A DNA stretch of 32,423 nt from Candidatus Zixiibacteriota bacterium (GTDB taxonomy: Bacteria; Zixibacteria; MSB-5A5; CAIYYT01), in assembly GCA_020853795.1 (NCBI GenBank), contig JADYYF010000077.1:1-32423 (forward strand), read 5' to 3'. The notes under the pieces were generated by a model, which was given only the letters and a program-made list of their open reading frames with translations, ran no database searches and was not told the DNA's origin. The position numbers and the translations under genes are program-made. This document shows positions 8,830 to 16,336 of the stretch, one piece after another (within the stretch, counting starts at the first letter, position 1; each line of letters opens with the position of its first letter).

Positions 8830-11800
8830 ATGCTTCGTGGACGTTTGAATCGAGCTTTGGCCATTGGACTGGTCTTGATGTTGTCGGTATCTGTCCTGGG
8901 AGCGACGGATGACGCCAAGTATGGACCAAATCTTCTGCGCTTTGACCCCGCCTTAACGCTTTATCACCAAAATGATCAAGGAGTGCCCACGTTCGTCAAG
9001 GGCGCTCTGGCGCCGGCGGCTGGAAGCGATCTTGCCACGGCAGCGGAATTTCTCGCGCGCAACCAGGGCGCATTCCGCATCGCCAATCCCGCGGAAGAAT
9101 TGCGGGTGCGCAAGACGATCGTGGAGGAGAACGGCGCGCGACACCTGCGCCTCGACCAATATTACAACGGCCTGCGAGTGATCGGCGCTGATATGGTGGC
9201 CCATTTCGCGGCAGACGGTTCGCTGCGGGCGTTCAATGGCACGCCGGTGCCGGATTTGGAGCTTGATGTCAATCCAGCGATCACGGCGGCGGCGGCGAGT
9301 GAGCGGGCCGAAGCCGATCTGAAGAGTTTCTTCGGCGCGGGACAGCCCGGGGAGCCGGAATTGGTGATCTTCCCGTGGGAAGGCAGCATTCACCTGGCTT
9401 GGCGGCTGTTTCTGACTTCCGATACGCCGATGGGGCGCTGGGAATTCTTCGTTGATGCGAAGAGCGGCGAGGTTATCTACAAAGCCAACCGCATTATGAA
9501 TGTCGACGTGATCGGCACCGGTGTCGGCGTCATGGGGACGGCGCGCAATCATCTCGACATTGACTACACCGGCTCGACCTATCAGATGAAGAACAACACG
9601 CGGCAGTTGACCAACAATCCGCACGGCCATGACGGCCAGATGCCGGCGGGCAACTATCTGCAGACCAATATTGCGAGTTCGAGCTTGCCGGGAACGATTG
9701 CGACCGATGCCGATAATGTCTGGAATGCGGGCGGCTCCCAGGCGGCGGCGGTGGACGGGCATCTGTACTCGGCGCTGTTTTATGATTGGATTCTGGATCA
9801 GTTTAACCGCAACTCCTACACCGGCACCGGCACGTCGATGCTGACGGTTGTCAATTACAGCGGCGAGGGAACGGACAACGCGTACTGGGACGGCCAGCGG
9901 ATTGTCGTCTGGGCCAACAGCAGCGGCTGGCGTTCGCTGGCAGGTTGCCCGGACGTGATTTCGCACGAGTGGGGCCATGCGGTAACAGAGAATGAATCGA
10001 ACTTAATTTATCAAAAAGAATCGGGAGCGCTCAACGAATCGTTTTCCGACATGGTCGGTGCAGCGTTTGAATTTGCCTACGATTCGCTCGACACGCCGGA
10101 CTGGTTGATGGGCGAAAACGGCCAGACCAGCGGCGCCGGTTTCCGTGACATGTCGAATCCGCACGCCAACGGCGACCCTGACTATTACGGCACGACCGAC
10201 CCGTACTGGGTGGATGTTGTCGGTTGCTCGCCGAGTGTCTTCAACGACTACTGCGGCGTGCATACGAACTCGGGTGTGGGCAACAAGTGGTTCTTCCTGT
10301 TGTCGGACGGCGGCACGCATCACAGCATCACAGTGACCGGCATCGGGGTGGCGAATGCGATCAAGGTCGCCTACCGAGCCAACCAGTTGTACTGGACTTC
10401 CAGCATCGATTACTACAATGCGGCGCTTGCGACCGTGACGGCCGCCGATGAGCTGGACGGGAGCGGCAACTGGGCGACGCAGACCTCCAAGGCGTGGAAC
10501 GCGGTGGGCGTAGCCGTACCGTTGGCCGCGCTGGGATTCAGCTATCCGAACGGCGTGCCGACGGCGCTGGCGCCGAATCAGCCGACGACGTTCCAGGTGG
10601 TGGTGAGCGGGACGGTGGGCGGTACACCGGTGCCGAACTCCGGTGTGCTGTTCTATCGCGTCAACAGCGGCCTGTGGACGCAGATTGCCATGACGCAGAC
10701 TTCACTGAATCACTACGATGCCACGATTCCGGGCTCGAGCTGCTACGACCAGGTGGACTTCTACGTCGGCGCGGTCGAGCAGACCAACGGGCTGTTCACC
10801 GATCCGGGTGCGACGGCGCCGTTTTCGGCGCTGGTGTCGACCGGTTCGACAGTGGCATTCGCGGATAATTTCCAGACCAATCTGGGTTGGACGGTATCCA
10901 GCACCGCGACCGCAGGGCAGTGGGCGCGCGGCATACCGGCAGGCGGCGGTGATCGCGGTGATCCGCCGAGCGATTACGACGGTTCCGGGCAGTGTTATCT
11001 GACCGGCCCGGCGGACGGCGACACCGACGTTGACGGCGGCAGCACGGTGCTGACCTCGCCGACGATCGATCTGTCGGCGGGGGATGCGCGGATCAGCTAC
11101 GCGCGCTGGTACTCGAACAGTTTTGGTGCTGCGCCCAACGCCGATGTGATGACGATTTCCATTTCCAGCAATAACGGCACCAGCTGGACCGTAGTGGAGA
11201 CAGTCGGGCCGTCGCAGGATGCCAACGGCGGCTGGATTGAACACGGCTTCTTCGTGTCCGAGTTTGTGACGCCGACGGCACAGGTCAAGATGAAGTTTGA
11301 TGTGGGCGACCTCGGCGACGGCTCGGTGGTTGAAGCCGCGGTCGATGCGTTCAACGTAACGCAGTATGAGTGCGCTTCCACGGCGTTGGAAATCACGACC
11401 AATGACCTGCCGGACTGGACAGTCGGCGTTCCGTATTCGCAGCAGTTGACGGCGGTCAACGGCTCGGGCGCGCTGACCTGGATCGACGGCAACAACGGAC
11501 TGATCGGCACCGGATTGACAGTGTCGACCGCGGGCCTGGTGTCGGGCACGCCGACCACGGCGGGGCCGATTTCCTTCACGGCACAGGTGACCGACGAAGC
11601 TTCGGCGTTTGACAATCGCAACTTGAACTTCACCATCAATCCGGCGTTGAACATCACCACGACGACGCTGCCGGAGTGGACGGCGGGCCGTCCTTATTCG
11701 CAGACGTTGGCGGCGACCGGCGGCACCGGACCGAAGGGATGGTCGGACAAGAACGATGATCTGATCGGCACCGGGCTGGCATTGTCGGCGGCAGGCGTGT

Positions 11801-12378
11801 TGAGCGGGACCGGCACCGCGGCCGGTACACTCGGATTCACGGCTGAAGTACAGGATCAGATCGGCGCGGCCGCAGAGAAGGCACTACAGGTGGTGTTGAA
11901 TCCGGCGGTGAACATCACGACGGCGTCGTTGCCGGAAGGTGTTGAGGGCGAAGCATATTCGCAGGCGCTGACGCTGACGGGCGGAACCGGCACGAAGACC
12001 TGGAGCGATAAGAACAATAACCTGGCGGGCACGGGTCTGACGTTGTCGGCGGCCGGTCTCCTGAGCGGAACGCCGCTGGCGGCCGGGACCATCAATCTCA
12101 CAGCCAGAGTTGTGGATATCGCGGGGAGCACGGACGAGCAACCGCTGACGCTGACGGTGGCGGAGCCGTATGTTTGCGGTGACGCGGACGGTTCGCAAGC
12201 GGTGAATATTTCGGACGCGGTGTATCTGATCAATTACATCTTCTCCGGCGGGCCGGCACCGACGCCGCTGTTGTCGGGGGATGCAGATTGCAGTGCCGCT
12301 TTGAATATCTCCGACGCCGTCTACTTGATCAATTACATTTTCTCCGGCGGACCGGCGCCCTGCAGCAATTGTCCATAG
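8830..12378 (+). CDS. Secreted M4 (thermolysin-like) metallopeptidase with Ig-like repeats and C-terminal dockerin
   Basis: Zinc endopeptidase of 1182 residues. Signal peptide (about 1-26), an FTP/propeptide region, then the M4 catalytic domain: HEWGH at 379-383, third zinc ligand Glu403 in GALNESFSD (24 residues after His379, as in thermolysin), and catalytic His478 in VHTNSGVGNKW. A beta-rich linker follows. Three tandem putative-Ig repeats of about 88 residues lie at roughly 853-1113 (PYSQ, GTGL.., LSGTP pattern). From residue 1116 come two dockerin-type repeats, each with a D-x-D-x-S-x-x-x-N-x-x-D calcium loop and ISDAVYLINYIFSGG. The start at 8830 follows GGAGGAGAGC; an in-frame ATG 57 nt upstream lacks these signals. 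No type IX sorting domain is seen. Confidence 0.95.
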   Translation: MLRGRLNRALAIGLVLMLSVSVLGATDDAKYGPNLLRFDPALTLYHQNDQGVPTFVKGALAPAAGSDLATAAEFLARNQGAFRIANPAEELRVRKTIVEENGARHLRLDQYYNGLRVIGADMVAHFAADGSLRAFNGTPVPDLELDVNPAITAAAASERAEADLKSFFGAGQPGEPELVIFPWEGSIHLAWRLFLTSDTPMGRWEFFVDAKSGEVIYKANRIMNVDVIGTGVGVMGTARNHLDIDYTGSTYQMKNNTRQLTNNPHGHDGQMPAGNYLQTNIASSSLPGTIATDADNVWNAGGSQAAAVDGHLYSALFYDWILDQFNRNSYTGTGTSMLTVVNYSGEGTDNAYWDGQRIVVWANSSGWRSLAGCPDVISHEWGHAVTENESNLIYQKESGALNESFSDMVGAAFEFAYDSLDTPDWLMGENGQTSGAGFRDMSNPHANGDPDYYGTTDPYWVDVVGCSPSVFNDYCGVHTNSGVGNKWFFLLSDGGTHHSITVTGIGVANAIKVAYRANQLYWTSSIDYYNAALATVTAADELDGSGNWATQTSKAWNAVGVAVPLAALGFSYPNGVPTALAPNQPTTFQVVVSGTVGGTPVPNSGVLFYRVNSGLWTQIAMTQTSLNHYDATIPGSSCYDQVDFYVGAVEQTNGLFTDPGATAPFSALVSTGSTVAFADNFQTNLGWTVSSTATAGQWARGIPAGGGDRGDPPSDYDGSGQCYLTGPADGDTDVDGGSTVLTSPTIDLSAGDARISYARWYSNSFGAAPNADVMTISISSNNGTSWTVVETVGPSQDANGGWIEHGFFVSEFVTPTAQVKMKFDVGDLGDGSVVEAAVDAFNVTQYECASTALEITTNDLPDWTVGVPYSQQLTAVNGSGALTWIDGNNGLIGTGLTVSTAGLVSGTPTTAGPISFTAQVTDEASAFDNRNLNFTINPALNITTTTLPEWTAGRPYSQTLAATGGTGPKGWSDKNDDLIGTGLALSAAGVLSGTGTAAGTLGFTAEVQDQIGAAAEKALQVVLNPAVNITTASLPEGVEGEAYSQALTLTGGTGTKTWSDKNNNLAGTGLTLSAAGLLSGTPLAAGTINLTARVVDIAGSTDEQPLTLTVAEPYVCGDADGSQAVNISDAVYLINYIFSGGPAPTPLLSGDADCSAALNISDAVYLINYIFSGGPAPCSNCP

Positions 12379-12403
12379 TGTAAGATTCCGATTATCAGAA
12401 GAT

Positions 12404-12438
12404 CCCGCCCGCGTGCGCGAGCATGCGGGCGGGTTTTT
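12404..12438 (+). terminator. Rho-independent terminator of the metallopeptidase gene
   Basis: A 13-bp GC-rich stem (12404-12416 with 12421-12433, one G-T pair) is closed by a GCGA tetraloop and followed by TTTTT at 12434-12438. It lies 25 nt after the stop codon. Confidence 0.92.
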
Positions 12439-12457
12439 CTGTGGCGCGACACGACTC

Positions 12458-12494
12458 AAAAAAGCAGCCGGTGGTTGCTTGGAAACCACCGGCT
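12458..12494 (-). terminator. Rho-independent terminator on the minus strand
   Basis: Read on the minus strand, an 11-bp perfect stem (AGCCGGTGGTT with AACCACCGGCT, 7-nt loop) is followed by GCTTTTTTGAG. It faces the terminator at 12404-12438 and probably ends the PAS-LuxR transcript, although that gene stops 337 nt upstream. Confidence 0.85.
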
Positions 12495-12830
12495 ACTTGA
12501 CCCCCCGTGAGACACCGGAAACCCTGCCATTGGGAGTAAGTGGGACTCCACAGCGGTCTTCCTGTCGAAGTGAACGACAGTGTTTACGGCATCTTCATTC
12601 CACCCTGCTCCAACAGACAGGCTAAGTGAAGCCTATTGTCCCTCTCAGTCCACTCACGTGGAAGCTATGACCAGTACCCAAAGTCCAGAATGTGTTGATC
12701 TCGGTGACCAAGGCTGCGAGAGCGAGAGTCATGTCACCGAAAGCGACATAAAGATCGTCTTTAGTGGCGATTTAGTCAATAGGTTGTACTGCGAAGAATT
12801 GGCGTACCTATTGCGTACTTGATGTACGCA
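12495..12830. other. Structured non-coding stretch between convergent genes
   Basis: No well-supported gene. It holds two hairpins with nearly the same loop: CTGTCG-AAGTGAA-CGACAG at 12562-12580, and AGGCT-AAGTGA-AGCCT at 12619-12634 with outer pairing GAC/GTC to 12616-12640. A short plus-strand frame lies at 12667-12822. The stretch could be a long 3' untranslated region of the PAS-LuxR gene or a small RNA. Confidence 0.5.
12667..12822 (+). CDS. Possible small protein or gene remnant
   Basis: A 51-codon frame (MTSTQSPECVDLGDQGCESE..., ending CEELAYLLRT) with protein-like composition. Its second half, with DIKIVFSGDLVNRL, loosely resembles the first strand and helix of a receiver domain, which would make it the truncated start of a regulator. 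GGAAG lies only two bases before the ATG, a poor spacing, and an in-frame ATG at 12580 has no site at all. I do not recognise a family; it may be chance. Confidence 0.2.
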   Translation: MTSTQSPECVDLGDQGCESESHVTESDIKIVFSGDLVNRLYCEELAYLLRT

Positions 12831-15320
12831 TCACTCATCAAGGGAGTTGAGGTAAGAGATAAGATTTATCTTATCCCCTTTAACTCCGAGTTTGTCGCGG
12901 ATTTTCTGGCGGAATTTCTCGACGGTGCGTCGGGAGACTTTGAGTGTATCGGCGATCTCCTTGCTTTGGTTGCCGACACGAATCATGGCGCAAATCTCTC
13001 GTTCTCTTGGAGTTAGTGAAATCATGATCTCGCTGAGCTTCTTCTTGACCGGCATCCCGAGGTCTCTGATCATCGACTCCAGTATCTCTATGTAGATTAA
13101 ATCCTTGGGAGTCACTCGTTCGCGCAGGCGATTGAGGGTAGGAACAATCGAGGTTTCAACTGTGCGGTTGATCTCCAGGCGGATGCCATCGACTTCCTCT
13201 TCTGCGCTGTGGATGAGGCGTTTGAGGGTGATATTGCTGGCTTCGAGGTCACGTTGCTGGGCCTTAAGCAATTCGGTAGCTTGGGCGAGGTCGTGTTCGA
13301 ACTGGCGGCGGTCGGTGATATCGAGGAAGCAGACGATGACCGAGCGGAGGTTTCCGGATTCATCGAAATCGGGTGTGCCGTTGACCAAGGCCCAGCGGAT
13401 TTCGTTGGAGCCGGGGATTTTGGCGCCCATAACAACATTTTCACGGGCTTTGCCGGTGGCGATGACGCGGTTGACGATGTACTGCTCCGGCACGGCGGGT
13501 CCGCCGTCTTCGTTGAGAAACTGCCAGTCGGTAAGTGAGCTCTGGTGCAACATCTGCTCGACAGTTCGCCCGAGGAGGCGCGCGGCAGCCTCATTGACGC
13601 GGAGCACGCGGCCGTCCGGCGCGTGGACGACGACACCGGCTTGCAGTTGATCGACGAGGAAGCGGTGCTCTTCTTCGCTGGTGCGTAATGCGCGTTCAAA
13701 AATCTTGCGCTGGGTGACATCGCGGGCGACGAGAACGCATTCATCGGGACCGCATTTGGCGAGGCGCGCTTCGAAGTCCACCCAGCCCAGCAGATCAGTC
13801 TCGAGACCATATTCGAGAGTTGTGGTTTCGCCGGTGGCGAGCACGTGGGCGAGCGCCTTCATCTGCATATCCCCGACTTCTGCCGGCACGGCTTCGCGCA
13901 CGGTTTTGTTGAGAATCAGGGATTCGATGTGCGCCAGATACTCCGGGCGTCCGCCCTGGACTTCGAGAATCCGGCCTTCGCGGTTAATCAAGAGGATGTA
14001 GTCCGGGATCGCCATCAGAAGGGCGCGATGACGGTATTCGGTGGCGCGCAATTGCTGCTGGAGGCGGTGACGTTCGGTAACATCGACGCCGATGGCAATG
14101 GCGACGGTTTCACCGGTTTCTTCGTCGGTGAAGGATGAGTTCGACCAGAGGACCGTCCGAGTGCTGCCGTTCTTGGTCAGCAGCGGCCCTTCGTAGGAGT
14201 CATGCGGATGTTCGCGCACCCATCGGCCAAAATCACGCAGACCCGGATGGTGCTGGTCGGCCGGCAGGAAAGTTTGGGGCCAGTTCCGGCCGATGACCTC
14301 GGCGGCGGCGTAGCCGGTGACGCGTTCGCTTTCACGGTTAAAGGTACGGATATTGGCGTTTTCGTCGAGGCAGATGATCAGGAAATTGGCGGTCTGGAGG
14401 ATCGACTCGGAGAAGTTGCGTTCGCGGAGCATCTTCTGCGTCAGTTTGACGCGTTCATCGATGTCGGTAGCTTCGATCAACACGCGGTTGCAGGAGCCAT
14501 CGTCTTCGATCACGGGCTGGATCTGCGTCAAGAACCACTTGGGTACGCCGGCGACATAGGATTGCGCTTCGATGGCTTCGGCCTGGCGATTGTCGATAAC
14601 GCGGCGGATAGATGCCAACTGGCGCGCGGCGATTTCCGGCGGAAACAGCTCTTGCATCTTCCGGCCCATGAAGTTTTCCGGGACGCCGCCGAGCATTGCC
14701 GCGGCGACCGGATTGAGGAAGTGGACCAGGCCGTCATAGTCGAACGAGGCGATGGCGTTGCGGGCCATGCTGACCAGCGTGCGATAGCGACGCTCGCTGT
14801 CGCGGAGAGATTCCTCGGCGCGGCGGCGCTCGTGGATTTCTTCCGCCAGCATGTTGCGCGCCTTATCGAGTTCCGAGCGTTCGCGGAAGATTCTTTCCTG
14901 CAGGCGGCGGACAGCGCGCTCTTGTTTTTCCTGGAGGGCCTGGAGGTCGCCGATGTCGTGGCAGTTGACGATCGCGGCGACGACCTTGCCGTTTTCAAAG
15001 ACCGGCGCCGCATGGGCTGACCACCAGCCGAGTTTGCCGTCGGTGCGAACGTGAACGAATTCCGCCTGCGCTTCGCAGCCTTCGATAAAAATGAGGTCGA
15101 GGTGCTGGCGCAGCATGCGATGAAATTCGGGGAGGGCTTGATCGAAGATCGTGGTGCCGAGCACCTTGTCGATGGCGGTCTCAACTTCGAGATTGTTGAC
15201 GTAGAGCACCTTGCCATCACGGTCAACAAGCAGAATAACGTCCGGGTTGAGCTCGGTCAGTTGTTGCCAATCGATAACTGACCGCAGATGATCCGGAATC
15301 GGGAGTTTGGTGCTACTCAT
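12831..15320 (-). CDS. Multi-PAS sensor transcription regulator with LuxR-type HTH
   Basis: An 829-residue cytosolic protein that couples sensory PAS domains directly to DNA binding. Five PAS-type units are visible: NPDVILLVDRDGKVLYVN, RNAIASFDYDGLVHFLN, NFLIICLDENANIRTFN, PDYILLINREGRILEV and AGVVVHAPDGRVLRVN. Coiled-coil linkers separate some of them, including one after the first PAS. No histidine kinase H-box, ATPase domain or receiver domain is present. A helical segment precedes the C-terminal 64 residues, a LuxR HTH (SLTPREREICAMIRVGNQSK, VSRRTVEKFRQKIRDKLG). The open frame reaches 15464, but that codon lies upstream of the predicted promoter at 15392-15419, so I start at 15320 (MSSTKLPIPDH). 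No strong Shine-Dalgarno sequence is seen. The signal sensed is unknown; its neighbour upstream is divergent tetR. Confidence 0.9.
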   Translation of the reverse strand: MSSTKLPIPDHLRSVIDWQQLTELNPDVILLVDRDGKVLYVNNLEVETAIDKVLGTTIFDQALPEFHRMLRQHLDLIFIEGCEAQAEFVHVRTDGKLGWWSAHAAPVFENGKVVAAIVNCHDIGDLQALQEKQERAVRRLQERIFRERSELDKARNMLAEEIHERRRAEESLRDSERRYRTLVSMARNAIASFDYDGLVHFLNPVAAAMLGGVPENFMGRKMQELFPPEIAARQLASIRRVIDNRQAEAIEAQSYVAGVPKWFLTQIQPVIEDDGSCNRVLIEATDIDERVKLTQKMLRERNFSESILQTANFLIICLDENANIRTFNRESERVTGYAAAEVIGRNWPQTFLPADQHHPGLRDFGRWVREHPHDSYEGPLLTKNGSTRTVLWSNSSFTDEETGETVAIAIGVDVTERHRLQQQLRATEYRHRALLMAIPDYILLINREGRILEVQGGRPEYLAHIESLILNKTVREAVPAEVGDMQMKALAHVLATGETTTLEYGLETDLLGWVDFEARLAKCGPDECVLVARDVTQRKIFERALRTSEEEHRFLVDQLQAGVVVHAPDGRVLRVNEAAARLLGRTVEQMLHQSSLTDWQFLNEDGGPAVPEQYIVNRVIATGKARENVVMGAKIPGSNEIRWALVNGTPDFDESGNLRSVIVCFLDITDRRQFEHDLAQATELLKAQQRDLEASNITLKRLIHSAEEEVDGIRLEINRTVETSIVPTLNRLRERVTPKDLIYIEILESMIRDLGMPVKKKLSEIMISLTPREREICAMIRVGNQSKEIADTLKVSRRTVEKFRQKIRDKLGVKGDKINLISYLNSLDE

Positions 15321-15383
15321 TAACGCCCGCCCAGCAAGAGTGAATCGGAGACCGGAAGTGACAAATCCGCGTCGCAACCGGGG

Positions 15384-15402
15384 TATACGCAAATATACGC
15401 AA
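15384..15402. promoter_or_regulatory. Tandem direct repeat at the PAS-LuxR promoter
   Basis: TATACGCAA occurs at 15384-15392 and again at 15394-15402, exactly 10 bp apart (one helical turn). The second copy covers the -10 box of the minus-strand promoter. This is the geometry of a regulator operator; the PAS-LuxR protein itself is the obvious candidate ligand. Confidence 0.45.
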
Positions 15403-15419
15403 TCGTCGCGGGTTGTCAA
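15392..15419 (-). promoter_or_regulatory. Predicted promoter of the PAS-LuxR gene
   Basis: On the minus strand TTGACA (15419-15414), 16 nt, then TATATT (15397-15392). Both boxes are at or near consensus. The transcript would start near 15385, giving a leader of about 65 nt before the ATG at 15320. Confidence 0.7.
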
Positions 15420-15507
15420 TCGGTTGGCGGAGATAGTTTGGCCGGCAAGCGAGCTTCGCATCAAAATACGCGAATTCTCGACACGGGGATTTTCTTAGAA
15501 ATTGGGG

Positions 15508-15535
15508 TTGACAATCTTCTGCGATCCACTAAATT
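15508..15535 (+). promoter_or_regulatory. Predicted promoter of the tetR gene
   Basis: TTGACA at 15508-15513, 16 nt, then TAAATT at 15530-15535. The operator-like palindrome at 15546-15560 begins about 10 nt after the -10 box, so a bound repressor would cover the transcription start. Confidence 0.55.
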
Positions 15536-15545
15536 CTGTCAAGAA

Positions 15546-15560
15546 CTGACCGATGGTCAA
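15546..15560. promoter_or_regulatory. Predicted TetR operator, copy 1
   Basis: Palindrome CTGACC-GAT-GGTCAA, followed by TAAATGA. It starts 50 nt before the tetR ATG. The same arrangement recurs before the TonB receptor gene, which supports a shared site for the encoded repressor. Confidence 0.6.
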
Positions 15561-15595
15561 TAAATGACTGAATTTCGATTCCGAGGCATTTGCGG

Positions 15596-16255
15596 ATGAC
15601 GACGGCGGAAAGAAGAGAACGGGAGAAGCAGAAGCGGATCGAGCTGATTATGGACGCTGCGCTCGAGGTGTTCGCCGAGAAGGGACTGAAGAATGCCAAG
15701 ATGGAGGATGTTGCCGAGAAGGCGGAGTTAAGCAAGGGGACGATTTACTTGTACTTCAAGAGCAAGGAGCACCTGTTCTACGCGATCGACATGCGGGCCG
15801 GCCGGATGTTGCGCGAGCGATTTGCGGAGGCCTACAAAGCGGCTGCTACCGGCCGGGCGCGGGTGAGAGAGATCGGGCGGGCGTACTACAAGTTCTGTTT
15901 CGAGTATCCAAACTACTTCCGGGCGATGTCGTATGTCGAAGCGATGGATCCGCAGACGTTCGGGGCGATTGCCAGCGAGATGAGAGACAAGGGAGTTGAG
16001 GGATACAAGGATTCGTCACTGGCGATCCTGGCGGAGGCGATCGAGTCGGGGCATAAGGACGGGTCAATCGCGAAGGACGTGCACCCGTGGTTGACGGCGA
16101 TCTTGTTGTGGTCGACCAGCAACGGCGTGATTCAGATGATCAAGAATCGTGGGGAGTTTCTGAAGCTGTTTGATCTTGAGGTCGACCGGTTGTATCCAGC
16201 AAAGGAGCAAATGGTTGACCGCGGTTTGGCGCCGGTAAAGAAACCGAAGGGATAG
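15596..16255 (+). CDS. TetR/AcrR family transcriptional regulator
   Basis: A 219-residue one-component repressor. The N-terminal helix-turn-helix is typical: IMDAALEVFAEKGLKNAKME, VAEKAELSKGTIYLYFKSKE, LFYAI. The C-terminal ligand domain is all-helical and of usual length, without features that name a ligand. I start at ATG 15596 (MTTAERRERE), with CCGAGG nine bases upstream; a TTG at 15590 is in frame. A palindromic operator lies between its promoter and start, and a second copy precedes the TonB receptor gene 81 nt downstream, so it probably represses itself and the receptor. It is divergent from the PAS-LuxR gene. Confidence 0.95.
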   Translation: MTTAERREREKQKRIELIMDAALEVFAEKGLKNAKMEDVAEKAELSKGTIYLYFKSKEHLFYAIDMRAGRMLRERFAEAYKAAATGRARVREIGRAYYKFCFEYPNYFRAMSYVEAMDPQTFGAIASEMRDKGVEGYKDSSLAILAEAIESGHKDGSIAKDVHPWLTAILLWSTSNGVIQMIKNRGEFLKLFDLEVDRLYPAKEQMVDRGLAPVKKPKG

Positions 16256-16292
16256 GAAATGAGAAAGGTACGGCATTTTTTTTGCAACAAAG

Positions 16293-16307
16293 CTGACTAT
16301 CAGTCAG
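16293..16307. promoter_or_regulatory. Predicted TetR operator, copy 2
   Basis: Perfect palindrome CTGACT-ATC-AGTCAG, followed by TAAATGA exactly as in copy 1. It begins 44 nt before the receptor ATG at 16337. I see no good -10/-35 pair beside it, so it may act on an unseen promoter or as a roadblock to read-through from tetR. Confidence 0.6.
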
Positions 16308-16336
16308 TAAATGAACGACAGACAGTGGAGGCGAAT

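Noticed and set aside
12510-12570. Resemblance to a GEMM-type cyclic dinucleotide riboswitch (GGAAACC ... GGGACTCCACAGC)
   Set aside because: The core bases of the second strand do not match the conserved GEMM tetraloop receptor region and no gene follows on that strand.
14202-15020. 272-codon open frame opposite the PAS-LuxR gene
   Set aside because: It is antisense to clear PAS domains and has no ribosome site or family pattern.
15321-15464. N-terminal extension of the PAS-LuxR protein to 15464
   Set aside because: The extension lies across and upstream of a near-consensus promoter for this gene and has AT-rich, non-coding-like sequence.
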